DNA of 64,000 nucleotides from Sphingosinicella humi (GTDB lineage: Bacteria; Pseudomonadota; Alphaproteobacteria; Sphingomonadales; Sphingomonadaceae): contig NZ_QFFF01000001.1 of assembly GCF_003129465.1 (NCBI RefSeq), positions 2,031,501-2,095,500 of the forward strand, in the 5' to 3' direction. Below, one piece after another: positions 45,892 to 54,505 of this stretch. The notes below the pieces were generated by a model. The model saw only the letters and a program-made list of their open reading frames with translations. It had not been told where the DNA came from and made no database searches. A program made the position numbers and the translations under genes. The number at the start of each line of letters is the position of its first letter. Position 1 is the first letter of the stretch.

Positions 45892-45920
45892 GTTCAACCC
45901 GTCTTGGAGGCCCGTGTCAA
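45892..45920 (-). promoter_or_regulatory. Candidate promoter of the phhA leader
   Basis: On the minus strand TTGACA (45920-45915) is followed after 17 bases by TTGAAC (45897-45892). The -35 is perfect and the -10 weak. The leader ATG is 9 bases beyond, so the transcript would have almost no 5' leader before the peptide. Confidence 0.4.
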
Positions 45921-45946
45921 CATGAAAGCGGCGCCGCCCCGTCCGG

Positions 45947-47041
45947 TCAGGCTCTACGGTCGAGGAAATGCTCGACCTCCTCTAGCTCTACACTCATGTC
46001 GACGAAGGCCTGGCCGATGCCGCGGGTCAGGATGAAGGGAAGCCGTCCCCCCTCGCGCTTCTTGTCGTGCATCATATGGGCGACGAGTCTCCTGCCGTCG
46101 GCGGCGATGCCGATATCGCCGAGCCTGGTGGGGAGTCCGGTGGCGGCGAGGTGGGCCTGGACTCGCTCCGCGTCCGCGGACGGACAAAGGCGCCGTTCCA
46201 CCGAGAATTGGAAGGCGCAGACGATCCCGGCGGCCACCGCTTCGCCATGGAGGAGGCGATCGGAATAGCCCGTTTCCGCCTCGAGCGCGTGACCGAAGGT
46301 GTGGCCGAGATTGAGAAGGGCGCGGCGGCCGAGCGTCTCGCGCTCGTCTTCGGCGACGATCCGGGCCTTGCCGGCGACGGCGGCCGCGATCGCGTGGTGG
46401 AGCAGGCCGGGTTCGCCTCCGAGCAGCGCCGGGCCATTTTCCTCCAGCCAGGCGAACAGGGGCGCATCCTCGATCAGCGCATATTTGACGATCTCGGCAT
46501 AGCCGGCGCGCAGCTGGCGCGCATCGAGGGTGGCCAACACCGTCGGGTCGATCAGCACCAGCGAGGGCTGGTGGAAGGCGCCGACCAGATTCTTTCCGGC
46601 CGGCACGTTGATCGCGGTCTTGCCGCCGACGGAGCTGTCGACCTGGGCGAGGAGGCTCGTCGGGATCTGGACGAAACCGCAGCCGCGATTGACGATGGCG
46701 GCGGCGAAGCCGGCGAGATCGCCGATGACGCCGCCGCCGAAGGCGACGATATGGTCGCGCCGCTCGACGCCGAGCGCGAGCAGCCGGTCGACGAGGTGCG
46801 CGAGCGTCGCCCAGCTCTTGCTCGCCTCGCCGGGCGGAAGGATGATGGGCGCGGCCTGGACGGGTCCCAGCCCGCGGCTCAGCCTTTCGCCCTGGGCCGC
46901 CCAGACGGTTTCGTCGCTGACGACGATCAGGCGGCCGTCGCGAGCGAAGCCCGCCAAGTGATCGGCGGCTCGATCGAGCAGGCCTTCCTCGACGAGGATA
47001 TCGTAGCTGCGTTGGCCGAGGGCGACGTTGAGGATGGTCAT
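45947..47041 (-). CDS. aroB: 3-dehydroquinate synthase
   Basis: AroB converts DAHP to 3-dehydroquinate, the second shikimate step, using NAD and a divalent metal. The 364-residue product has [52 protein letters not shown] and [12 protein letters not shown] with metal ligands. The start at 47041 lies in the ATGA overlap with aroC, at the end of a six-gene operon. No aroK is adjacent, unlike the common aroKB pair. Confidence 0.95.
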   Translation of the reverse strand: MTILNVALGQRSYDILVEEGLLDRAADHLAGFARDGRLIVVSDETVWAAQGERLSRGLGPVQAAPIILPPGEASKSWATLAHLVDRLLALGVERRDHIVAFGGGVIGDLAGFAAAIVNRGCGFVQIPTSLLAQVDSSVGGKTAINVPAGKNLVGAFHQPSLVLIDPTVLATLDARQLRAGYAEIVKYALIEDAPLFAWLEENGPALLGGEPGLLHHAIAAAVAGKARIVAEDERETLGRRALLNLGHTFGHALEAETGYSDRLLHGEAVAAGIVCAFQFSVERRLCPSADAERVQAHLAATGLPTRLGDIGIAADGRRLVAHMMHDKKREGGRLPFILTRGIGQAFVDMSVELEEVEHFLDRRA

Positions 47042-48096
47042 CCGCACTGAGCCCGGTGGAGGAGCTTCTGGTCGGCCAGGACGAACGCCATCATCGCCTC
47101 GACGACCGGCGCGCCGCGGATGCCTACGCAGGGATCGTGGCGACCCTTGGTGCTGATCTCCGTTTCCGCGCCCGTCCGGTCGATCGTGGGCACGGGAGTC
47201 AGGATCGAGCTCGTCGGTTTGAACGCGACGCGGACGACCACCGGCTGCCCGGTCGAAATCCCGCCCGCTATTCCCCCCGCATGATTGGCGAGGAAGGCGG
47301 GGCCGGCACGCATCGGATCGGCATTGTCTTCGCCGCGGGCCCGCGCCGCCGCGAAGCCGTCGCCGATCTCCACACCCTTCACCGCATTGATCGACATGCA
47401 GGCGGCGGCCAGCTCGCTGTCGAGCTTGGCATAGACGGGGGCGCCCCAACCGGGAGGAACGCCGGTGGCAACGCATTCGACCACGGCGCCGACCGAGGAT
47501 CCCGCCTTGCGGACATCGTCGATGAGCTTTTCCCAGCGCTCGGCGGCGGCCGGGTCGGGACAGAAGAAGGGGTTGGCCTCGATGGCGGAGTCATCGAAGG
47601 CGGAACGGTCGATCGCGTCCCCGCCGATCTCGACGACATAGGCGCGGATCGTGACCTCGGGGACGATGAGCCGCGCGACCGCTCCGGCCGCGACGCGCGA
47701 GGCGGTTTCCCGCGCCGAGCTGCGCCCGCCGCCGCGCCAGTCGCGCAGCCCGTATTTGGCGTCATAGGCATAGTCGGCATGGCCCGGACGATAGGCGGCG
47801 GCGATCTCGCCATAATCCTTGGAACGCTGGTCGACATTGTCGATTGCGAGGCTGATCGGCGTGCCGGTCGTGCGGCCCTCGAACAGGCCGGAGAGGATAC
47901 GGACCTGGTCGGGCTCGCGGCGCTGGGTGGTGAAGCGCGAGGCGCCGGGGCGCCGCCGGTCGAGCCAGGGCTGGATGTCGGACTCGGACAGCTCGAGCCC
48001 CGGGGGGCAGCCGTCGACAATCGCGCCGATGGCTGGCCCGTGGCTCTCGCCCCAGGTCATGAAGCGCAGGGCGCGGCCGAACATGTTGTAGCTCAT
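47038..48096 (-). CDS. aroC: Chorismate synthase
   Basis: AroC forms chorismate from EPSP using reduced FMN. The 352-residue product shows [51 protein letters not shown] and the C-terminal [15 protein letters not shown], all family signatures. It is coupled by ATGA overlaps to pheA upstream and aroB downstream. Confidence 0.95.
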   Translation of the reverse strand: MSYNMFGRALRFMTWGESHGPAIGAIVDGCPPGLELSESDIQPWLDRRRPGASRFTTQRREPDQVRILSGLFEGRTTGTPISLAIDNVDQRSKDYGEIAAAYRPGHADYAYDAKYGLRDWRGGGRSSARETASRVAAGAVARLIVPEVTIRAYVVEIGGDAIDRSAFDDSAIEANPFFCPDPAAAERWEKLIDDVRKAGSSVGAVVECVATGVPPGWGAPVYAKLDSELAAACMSINAVKGVEIGDGFAAARARGEDNADPMRAGPAFLANHAGGIAGGISTGQPVVVRVAFKPTSSILTPVPTIDRTGAETEISTKGRHDPCVGIRGAPVVEAMMAFVLADQKLLHRAQCG

Positions 48097-48650
48097 GCAC
48101 TGTCTCCCGGCCGACCGACGACCCGAAATCGGGTGGCGTTGTCGGGACGGTCATGCACATCCCGGCGCAAGATCGCCAGACCATAGGTCCTGGCCGCCGC
48201 CGAGGAGGCGAGCACCGCGGTTTGAAGGTCGGTTCCGGTCGCCAGCTTTTCCGCCGCGATGGCCGTGTTGGCGGCGGCGGCGGTCGCGAGCTTCAGCGAG
48301 CGCAGCGTCTCGGCGCATTGGGCGAGCGCCATCGGGTGGCTGATCGCTCGGATAATCGCCTCCAGCCGGGCTCCGGGAAGGGATAGAAGATGGAGGCGGA
48401 TGGGAAGCGAGTGTTCCGAAACGGTGGCGAGAGGGCTCTGGGCCAAGACGCGATGCGCTTCCTCAACCGGGCCGGCGCTGCTGTTTTCGATGGGAAGAAT
48501 ACCGAGATCAGCTTCGCCGGCCTCCACTGCAGCGGCTACGGCGGCGAAGCTGGGTTTCGCGATGGGCCAAAAGGCGGGCAAAAAGGCGAGGCAAGCCTCG
48601 TGGCTGAAGGCGCCGGGCAGCCCCTGATAGGCGACAGTTGGACGGCTCAT
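48093..48650 (-). CDS. pheA: Prephenate dehydratase lacking the ACT domain
   Basis: This enzyme converts prephenate to phenylpyruvate, the Phe branch step. The 185-residue product has [46 protein letters not shown] and the active-site TRF in [10 protein letters not shown]. It stops right there; family members usually continue with an ACT domain of about 80-90 residues that binds Phe. The N-terminal chorismate mutase is encoded separately. Both ends are coupled by ATGA overlaps. Loss of the ACT domain implies no Phe feedback. Confidence 0.9.
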   Translation of the reverse strand: MSRPTVAYQGLPGAFSHEACLAFLPAFWPIAKPSFAAVAAAVEAGEADLGILPIENSSAGPVEEAHRVLAQSPLATVSEHSLPIRLHLLSLPGARLEAIIRAISHPMALAQCAETLRSLKLATAAAANTAIAAEKLATGTDLQTAVLASSAAARTYGLAILRRDVHDRPDNATRFRVVGRPGDSA

Positions 48651-49957
48651 GCGATGCGAGCCCCGATAGAACCCATGGTCCGAGCGAAGCCGGGGAAGCT
48701 GGTATCTATCATGTTGGCCGAATCCACGGAGATGGCGCGTTCGCTGGCGAGGCCCATGACGAGGAAGCTCATGGCGATGCGGTGGTCGTCATGGGCGAGC
48801 ACCTTGGCGCCACCGACGGGCGGGCCGCCAAGGCCATCGACGATGAGCGTGTCGCCTTCTTCCCAGGCCTCGATCCCGCAAGCGGCGAGGCCGGCGAGGA
48901 TGGCAGCGAGGCGGTCGCTCTCCTTCACCCGGAGTTCGCCGATGCCGTGCATCACGGTCCGGCCGCGCGCGAAGGCGGCGGCGATGGCGAGGATCGGATA
49001 TTCGTCGATCATGGAAGGCGCGCGCTCTGCGGGCACCTCGACGCCGCGAAGCGGACTGGAGCGGACGGCGATGTCCGCAACCGCTTCGCCCGACATAGAG
49101 CGCTGATCGAGGAAGCGGAGGTCGGCTCCCATCTCGGCCAGCGTCGTGAACAGGCCGGCGCGAAGCGGGTTGACCATGACCGAGCGGACGGTGAGGTTCG
49201 AGCCCGGCGAGATGAGCGCGGCGACGAGCGGGAAAGCGGCGGAGGAAGGGTCGCCGGGTATTTGGAGGGTGGCGGCGGTGAGCGAACGCTGGCGGCCGAG
49301 ACGGACGAGGCGGCCGTCCGCCGTCTCTTCGACCTCGACGTCGCACCCGAAGGCGCGGAGCATGTTTTCGCTATGGTCGCGGCTCGGGGCGGGCTCGAGG
49401 ACCTCGACCGCAGCCTCGGACCGGAGGCCGGCGAGCAGGATGGCGGACTTGATCTGCGCCGAAGCCTTGTCGTTCCGGAAATGGATGCCGCAAAGCCTCC
49501 CGCCGCGAAGCCGTACGGGGAGGCGCCCCCCCTCGCTCGCCTCGACTTCGGCACCCATCGTCCGGAGTGGGGCGAGCACCCGGTCCATCGGGCGCCGGGT
49601 GAGGGAGCGGTCGCCGGTGAAGACCGCTTCGAGGTCGAAGCCCGCGGCGGCGCCCATCAGCAGACGCACGCCCGTTCCCGAATTGCCGCAATCGATCGCT
49701 GTTGGCGGCGAGCGCCAGGCGCCGCCGGTGACTCGCCATTCGCCGGGGGCGCAGCGTTCGGCGGTGGCGCCGAACGCCCGCACGGCGGCGGCCGTGTCGA
49801 GCACATCCTGGCCTTCGAGAAGGCCGGAGATGCTCGTCGTGCCCTTCGCCAGCGCGCCGAGGATAAGGGCGCGGTGGGACATGGACTTGTCCGCCGGCAC
49901 CTCGATCGTGCCGCGAAGGGCGGGCGACGCCGTGGCGGTAGCCTGGTCGCCGGCCAT
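48647..49957 (-). CDS. aroA: 3-phosphoshikimate 1-carboxyvinyltransferase (EPSP synthase, class II type)
   Basis: This enzyme joins phosphoenolpyruvate to shikimate 3-phosphate. The 436-residue product has PADKSMSHRALILGALAKGT, LTRRPMDRVLAPLRTMG, APSMIDEYPILAIAAAF and LRVKESDRLAAI, matching class II (CP4-like) enzymes. The active-site loop reads CGNSGTGVRL, with Gly where CP4 has Ala. GGAGG lies about 8 bases before the start at 49957. It follows the class II DAHP synthase by 14 bases and is coupled to pheA. Confidence 0.94.
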   Translation of the reverse strand: MAGDQATATASPALRGTIEVPADKSMSHRALILGALAKGTTSISGLLEGQDVLDTAAAVRAFGATAERCAPGEWRVTGGAWRSPPTAIDCGNSGTGVRLLMGAAAGFDLEAVFTGDRSLTRRPMDRVLAPLRTMGAEVEASEGGRLPVRLRGGRLCGIHFRNDKASAQIKSAILLAGLRSEAAVEVLEPAPSRDHSENMLRAFGCDVEVEETADGRLVRLGRQRSLTAATLQIPGDPSSAAFPLVAALISPGSNLTVRSVMVNPLRAGLFTTLAEMGADLRFLDQRSMSGEAVADIAVRSSPLRGVEVPAERAPSMIDEYPILAIAAAFARGRTVMHGIGELRVKESDRLAAILAGLAACGIEAWEEGDTLIVDGLGGPPVGGAKVLAHDDHRIAMSFLVMGLASERAISVDSANMIDTSFPGFARTMGSIGARIA

Positions 49958-49971
49958 AAGCTGGCCTCCGT

Positions 49972-51234
49972 TCACGCCGCGTCTGATCTGGTGAGGGCCC
50001 GACGCTGACGGAGCAGCCGTGCGATCGTCGAGGCGACATCCAGCGCCTGAGTCCGGTTGAGGCGCGGATCGCAAAGGGTGAGGTAGCGTCGCGGCAGATC
50101 CTCCTCCGACATCTTCACGCTTCCACCAAGACACTCGGTCACGTCGGCCCCGGTCATCTCCAGATGGACGCCGCCGGGATGGACGTTTTCGGCGGCGGCC
50201 ACTTCGAAGAAGGCGGACACCTCGGCCATTATGTCTTGGACCAGCCGCGTCTTGAAGCCGCCGAGGCTGCGCGTGTTGCCGTGCATCGGATCGATCGACC
50301 AGATGGCCGCACGGCCTTCGCGCAGGGTGACACGCATCAATTCAGGCAGGCGATCGCCGACATTCGCGGCGCCGAAGCGCCCGATCAGGACCAGCCGGCC
50401 CGGCCTGTTGTCGGGATCGAGCCGGTCGATGAGACGCAGCAGCGCGTCAGGCTCCAGGTTCGGACCGCATTTGAGCCCGATCGGGTTGGCGATGCCGCTC
50501 GCGAACTCGACATGGGCGCCGTCCAGCTGCCGCGTGCGGTCGCCGATCCAGATCATATGGCCCGAAAGCGCCCACCAGCGCTCGCTCGCCTCGTCGAAGC
50601 GGGTCAGCGCCTGCTCATAGTTGAGAAGCAGGGCTTCATGGCTGGTGAACAGGCTGACTGGACGGGCCGGCTCGTTGCTGCCGACATCGCGGTTGATCTC
50701 CGGCAGGTCGGCATAGGCCGCCGCGGCATAGGCCTTGAGCAGATCGATCGTGACCTGCGCCTGGCGATGGGCGTCGAGCAGGCGGCGAGGATCGGGAATT
50801 CGGCTCGCTTCGTCGAACGCCGGCCCGTTCACCGCATCGCCCCGATAGCTGGGGAGGGTCACTCCGTCGATCGTCTCGCTGGGCGAGGAACGGGGCTTCG
50901 CGAATTGTCCCGCGATGCGGGCGAGATGGACGACCTCGCCATAGCCGCCGGCGCGGAGGATCGCCCCCATTTTCAGGAGCAGGTTGAAGGTCGTCCTGAC
51001 CTTGTCCGATCCGAATTCGGCGAAGCTTTCGGCGCAGTCGCCGCCCTGGATCAGGAACGCCCGTCCGCTCGCCACCCGCGCGAGCTGGGCCCTGAGGTGC
51101 ATGATGTCGGCGACTTTGGTGAGCGGGGGGGCGGCGGCGAGGCGAGCCTCGACCCGGCCAAGGGCTTCCGGATCGGGATAGTCCGGCATCTGCGCGGCCG
51201 GGCGATTCCGCCAGCTTTTAGGGGACCAGCTCAT
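49972..51234 (-). CDS. aroG: DAHP synthase, class II
   Basis: This is the second DAHP synthase of the window, of the plant-like class II. The 420-residue product has FLIQGGDCAESFAEF, PSYRGDAVNGPAFDE, FTSHEALLLNYEQALTR, NPIGLKCGPNLEPD and the C-terminal HLEMTGADVTECLGG. The start at 51234 overlaps the chorismate mutase stop (ATGA). It heads Phe/Tyr supply in the aro operon, so the two isozymes look to be wired to different end products. Confidence 0.93.
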   Translation of the reverse strand: MSWSPKSWRNRPAAQMPDYPDPEALGRVEARLAAAPPLTKVADIMHLRAQLARVASGRAFLIQGGDCAESFAEFGSDKVRTTFNLLLKMGAILRAGGYGEVVHLARIAGQFAKPRSSPSETIDGVTLPSYRGDAVNGPAFDEASRIPDPRRLLDAHRQAQVTIDLLKAYAAAAYADLPEINRDVGSNEPARPVSLFTSHEALLLNYEQALTRFDEASERWWALSGHMIWIGDRTRQLDGAHVEFASGIANPIGLKCGPNLEPDALLRLIDRLDPDNRPGRLVLIGRFGAANVGDRLPELMRVTLREGRAAIWSIDPMHGNTRSLGGFKTRLVQDIMAEVSAFFEVAAAENVHPGGVHLEMTGADVTECLGGSVKMSEEDLPRRYLTLCDPRLNRTQALDVASTIARLLRQRRALTRSDAA

Positions 51235-51959
51235 CGGTTCGCCTCCCCCTGAGAGGTGAGGCACAGCCGGAGCTCCCCGCTGGCGGCGATCGGCTCGACC
51301 GTCTCGCCGCGGGCGCGCCGGATCTCCAATTCGCCTTCGGTAAGGACCCTCAGGCTCGGACCTTCGGCCACATCGTCCGGGCCAACGCGTCCGACGATAA
51401 TGGCGAGCAGCCGGCCGCTTTCCTCCCTGATCAGGTCGAAGGCGGCCAGGTTGGAATGGCGCAGCGCCGTCCACCAGGGGGTGAGTGGCGAATATTCGAT
51501 CGCGGCCACCACCTCGCGGCGGCGGGCCAGGTCGAGGGCCTCCTCCGGGGTGGCGACCCATTGGGCATGGGCGGCCCGGCCCAATCGCTCCCGGACGCGT
51601 TCCTTGAGCGTGTGCGGGCTTCGCGAAGCGCACAGGACAAGATCGGTCCGGGCTTGGGCCTGGAGGCAATGCCCCATCAGCTCGCGCCAGACATGGGTGA
51701 CGAGCGCCGATGAAGCGTGTTCGGCGCGGTCGATGAGGCGACCGATGACTTCCGTTTCCCGGCGCGGACGGAATCGGAGGGTTCCGCTCGTATCATTGGC
51801 TTTGAGTCCGGCGATGGCGATGCAGGCGTTCAGCCGTTGCTCGATCAGATCGAGAAGCTCATGGTCGAGACGGTCGATTTGCGCCCTCAGCGCTTCCAGG
51901 TCGGAAGGGACAGGCGCGGGTCCGCGGACAAGCCGCGTCAGGCCAAGAATCTGTGGCAT
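51231..51959 (-). CDS. Chorismate mutase (AroQ fold) with C-terminal extension
   Basis: This enzyme converts chorismate to prephenate. The 242-residue product has an AroQ-type helical domain at about residues 20-105 (LEALRAQIDRLDHELLDLIE, ETEVIGRL, VWRELMGHCLQAQ). A second domain of about 130 residues follows, of alpha/beta character (LVLCASRSPHT, EYSPLTPWWTALRHS). The extension resembles part of a dehydratase-like or small-molecule-binding domain, but I cannot assign it. It is the first gene of the six-gene aro operon, preceded by a Tyr/Phe-rich leader. Confidence 0.85.
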   Translation of the reverse strand: MPQILGLTRLVRGPAPVPSDLEALRAQIDRLDHELLDLIEQRLNACIAIAGLKANDTSGTLRFRPRRETEVIGRLIDRAEHASSALVTHVWRELMGHCLQAQARTDLVLCASRSPHTLKERVRERLGRAAHAQWVATPEEALDLARRREVVAAIEYSPLTPWWTALRHSNLAAFDLIREESGRLLAIIVGRVGPDDVAEGPSLRVLTEGELEIRRARGETVEPIAASGELRLCLTSQGEANR

Positions 51960-52028
51960 TGTTCATGTCCGATCGCCGTCGCCGCGACCCCAAGGCGCCA
52001 CAAGGCGCAAGGGTACCGACGGAAGGCG

Positions 52029-52109
52029 TTTAGCTCGAGTTTTTACGAAGGGTTTGGGTCGTGACTCCGATACGCCTCAGTAGGCGTATCGGCCCGTAAA
52101 CGAGCTAAA
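52029..52109 (-). other. Nested inverted repeats in the aro operon leader
   Basis: An inner perfect hairpin pairs CCGATACGCCT (52067-52077) with AGGCGTATCGG (52082-52092) around a 4-base loop. An outer pair, 52029-52047 with 52095-52109 (15 pairs with a small bulge), encloses it. On the minus-strand RNA the outer stem begins inside the leader-peptide Phe codons. There is no U-tract terminator, so regulation may differ from classical attenuation. Confidence 0.6.
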
Positions 52110-52127
52110 ATAATAGGGAGCGGCCAT
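52077..52127 (-). CDS. Tyr/Phe-rich leader peptide of the aro operon
   Basis: A 16-residue frame reads MAAPYYFSSFTGRYAY, with four Tyr and two Phe. Its stop overlaps the inner hairpin arm. It lies about 120 bases before the chorismate mutase gene on the same strand. No clear ribosome site is seen on this strand, which lowers confidence. The chance of six aromatics in sixteen residues exactly upstream of a Phe/Tyr operon is low. Confidence 0.5.
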   Translation of the reverse strand: MAAPYYFSSFTGRYAY

Positions 52128-52406
52128 CAGCGAGGAGGGGCGACGAATGTCCTGTCCTGTGCGCATTGCCTGATACTCCCAATGGCGGCACTTGCAGCCG
52201 CTGTCTTAAGGCTGACAAGGGCGCCTTGGTCTGTCAAGCCCCGTTGTGCAATGCAGCATCAGGGGCAGGGAAAGTTGTCCAAAAAGTGGTGGAGATAAGC
52301 TCCCAAAATTATCACGTCGCCGATCGTCTGCCTGGGTTCTGCGAAGCTAAAACGAACTATTTGTCGCCGAATTCCAGTCATATGGCGGCTGATCAGCTAA
52401 AAGCGA
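52128..52406. other. Gene-poor divergent region between the aro and thr operons
   Basis: This AT-richer stretch has no gene I can support. It holds a near-palindrome at 52211-52240 (GGCTGACAAGG...CCTTGG...TGTCAAGCC). Its minus strand supplies a TTGACA at 52237-52232, a possible -35 for the leftward aro operon, with a poor -10. A plus-strand GAGGAGGGG followed by an 8-codon frame at 52147 was also seen. Confidence 0.4.
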
Positions 52407-52436
52407 TTGACGAGCGCCGAATCGGAAAGTCATTTT
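52407..52436 (+). promoter_or_regulatory. Candidate promoter of the thr operon leader
   Basis: TTGACG (52407-52412), an 18-base spacer and CATTTT (52431-52436). The -35 is near-perfect and the -10 weak. The leader ATG lies about 50 bases beyond the predicted start. Confidence 0.4.
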
Positions 52437-52492
52437 AGGTGCGAATCGCATGTTCGTTTCCGCCGCCGTGGCGGGAATAGAGGAATGACCGA

Positions 52493-52624
52493 ATGATGAT
52501 GCCGGTTACATTCCAGTTTGCTTCCGACCGCACCGCCGCGGCGCGCGTCGATGCGTGCGCGATCGCCGCCATCACCCTCATTATTACGACGACGACCACC
52601 CGTTCGCGCGGGGGATGCGGCTGA
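52493..52624 (+). CDS. thrL: Thr/Ile leader peptide of the thrABC operon
   Basis: This 43-residue frame starts MMMPVTFQF with AGAGGA 8 bases upstream. The control segment AAITLIITTTTTRSRGGCG has three Ile and six Thr codons packed at 52571-52600, the same logic as E. coli thrL. It is followed directly by GCGGGGGATGCGG (52608-52620), which can pair with 52657-52668 and block the terminator. Confidence 0.83.
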   Translation: MMMPVTFQFASDRTAAARVDACAIAAITLIITTTTTRSRGGCG

Positions 52625-52653
52625 CCTCGGACTGACAAAACCGAACTTCAGAT

Positions 52654-52686
52654 AACCCGCTCCCCGCCAGGCGAGCGGGTTTTTTT
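52654..52686 (+). terminator. Thr attenuator terminator
   Basis: AACCCGCTC (52654-52662) pairs with GAGCGGGTT (52673-52681), followed by a T-run to 52686. It is 48 bases before the thrA start and 30 bases after the leader stop. The antiterminator partner is at 52608-52620. Confidence 0.86.
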
Positions 52687-52734
52687 GTGCCTTCGAACAT
52701 CCCCCGACACCCGAAAAAACGAAAGAGAAGCGAG

Positions 52735-54495
52735 ATGAACCCTCAATCTGTCTACGAAGCGCAGGCGCCGAAGCTTTGCGTCCTCAAGTTCGGAAGCTCG
52801 GTGCTGGGGGTGGAGACCGACTATCCGGCCGCCGCGCTCGAGGTCTACCGCCATGTCCGCGACGGCGAGAAGGTGGTCGCCGTGGTCTCGGCGCTGGCGG
52901 GGGAGACCGACGCGCTGCTCGGCCAGGGCGAGAGGGTCGGAGGCGCGGGCGCGAACCCCGCCCTGCTCGCCCGGGTGGCGCGGGTCGGCGAGCTTCACTC
53001 CGCCGCGCTGATGGCACTGGCGCTGGGGCGAATTGGCGTTCGCGCCTGCACCCTCGACCCCCATGAAATGGGCCTCTGCGCCGAAGGCGAACCGCTCGAT
53101 GCCAATCTGGTGGGCCTCGACGTCGACGCGGTTCGCGCCAGCCTCGAGGCTCATGACGTGGTGGTCGTGCCGGGCTTCACGGCCGGCCATGCGCAGCATG
53201 GGGTCGTGACGCTGGGCCGCGGCGGAACGGACCTCAGCGCCGTCTTCTTCGCGGCGCGCCTTGGCGCCCATCGCGTCCGGCTGATCAAGGACGTCGACGG
53301 CGTCTATGCCGAGGATCCGGCGAGGAACCCCGGCGCCGAACGCTTCGCGCAAATGGGCTATGACGAGGCGGCCGCCGCGAGCGCCGGGCTCATCCAGCCC
53401 AAGGCGATCATGGCCGCCAAGGCCGACGAATTGCTGATCGAGGTCGCCGCGCTCGGAGCCGGCGAGGCGACGACCATCGCCCACTTGCCCGTTCGCAAGG
53501 CGCGGCCCCTAAGGGGCGAGAAGCTGAAGGTGGCGCTGCTCGGCTGCGGCGCGGTGGGCGCGGGCGTCCTTGCCTACCTCAGGGCCCGGCCGGACCTGTT
53601 CGAGCTCAACCCGGTTCTGGTGCGCGACCTCGCCAGGCATGGCGAGGATGCGCGGTTCACCGATACGCTAAGCGAGGCGCTGGCGGGCCAGCCCGATCTG
53701 GTGGTCGAGCTGCTCGGCGGGGCTGATTATCCGGCCGAGATCATGTGCAGCGCGCTTCGCTCGGCCGCGCATGTAGTGACAGCCAACAAGGCCGCGCTCG
53801 CCCGGCATTATGACGCCCTCCATGCCTGCGCCGAAGCGGGCGGCGTGTCGCTCGCATACTCGGCGGCGGTTGGCGGAGGCGCGCCGATCCTGGAGACGCT
53901 TGCGCGGCTCGGGGGCGAGGTCGTCGCTGTCCAAGGGGTGATGAACGGCACTGCCAATTTCCTGCTCGGGCGGTTGGCCGAGGGGCAGCTCTTCGACCAG
54001 GCGGTGCGCGAGGCGCGGGCGCGGGGCTTCGCGGAGGCCGATCCGTCCGCCGACGTCGATGGCCATGACGCGGCCGACAAGCTCGCGATCCTGGTGCGCG
54101 AGGCCTTCGGCGTCGCGCTGCCACCGGAGCGGATCGCGAAGGACACGCTGCGCGATGTCACGGCCGCCATGGTGAAGGCGGCGCTGGCGCGTGACGAAGT
54201 GCTGAAGCAGGTAGGCCGCTGCCGACGTCTCCCGGACGGGCGGGTCGAGGCCGACGTGCGGATCGAATCCCTCCCTCTCGACCATCCCCTCGCCGGCACC
54301 CGTGACGAGAACAACCGCTTCCTCGTTTCCGATGCTGGCGGGCGAGTGCATGGCGTTTATGGTAAGGGGGCAGGGCGTTGGCCCACGGCGGCGTCGGTCT
54401 TTGCCGACATCATGGATTGCCAGCGCGCGCTTCTGCGCCAGAGCGCGGCAGGGAAGCCCCGGGGCGAAGCCATGCCGCTTCGCCTGAGCGCGTGA
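52735..54495 (+). CDS. thrA: Compact aspartokinase-homoserine dehydrogenase fusion without ACT domains
   Basis: This bifunctional enzyme phosphorylates aspartate and reduces aspartate semialdehyde to homoserine. The 586-residue product has an amino-acid-kinase domain at about 1-265 (LCVLKFGSSVLGVETD, VVPGFTAGHAQHGVVTLGRG, IKDVDGVYAEDPARN). A homoserine dehydrogenase follows (VALLGCGAVGAGVLAYL, TANKAALARHYDALH, MNGTANFLLGRL, PSADVDGHDAADKLAIL). E. coli ThrA is about 820 residues; the missing length is the ACT region between the domains. The kinase motif KFGGTS reads KFGSSV. AGAGAAG precedes ATG 52735. It is first in a thr operon behind a Thr/Ile attenuator. Confidence 0.88.
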   Translation: MNPQSVYEAQAPKLCVLKFGSSVLGVETDYPAAALEVYRHVRDGEKVVAVVSALAGETDALLGQGERVGGAGANPALLARVARVGELHSAALMALALGRIGVRACTLDPHEMGLCAEGEPLDANLVGLDVDAVRASLEAHDVVVVPGFTAGHAQHGVVTLGRGGTDLSAVFFAARLGAHRVRLIKDVDGVYAEDPARNPGAERFAQMGYDEAAAASAGLIQPKAIMAAKADELLIEVAALGAGEATTIAHLPVRKARPLRGEKLKVALLGCGAVGAGVLAYLRARPDLFELNPVLVRDLARHGEDARFTDTLSEALAGQPDLVVELLGGADYPAEIMCSALRSAAHVVTANKAALARHYDALHACAEAGGVSLAYSAAVGGGAPILETLARLGGEVVAVQGVMNGTANFLLGRLAEGQLFDQAVREARARGFAEADPSADVDGHDAADKLAILVREAFGVALPPERIAKDTLRDVTAAMVKAALARDEVLKQVGRCRRLPDGRVEADVRIESLPLDHPLAGTRDENNRFLVSDAGGRVHGVYGKGAGRWPTAASVFADIMDCQRALLRQSAAGKPRGEAMPLRLSA

Positions 54496-54505
54496 GGAGG
54501 ATGTG

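Noticed and set aside
52147-52173. Eight-codon plus-strand frame after GAGGAGGGG
   Set aside because: The ribosome site is good, but the peptide has no control codons and its relation to the thr leader 320 bases away is unclear.
52166-52438. 90-residue plus-strand frame before the thr leader
   Set aside because: It has a TTG start, no ribosome site and no domain, and it overlaps the predicted thr promoter.
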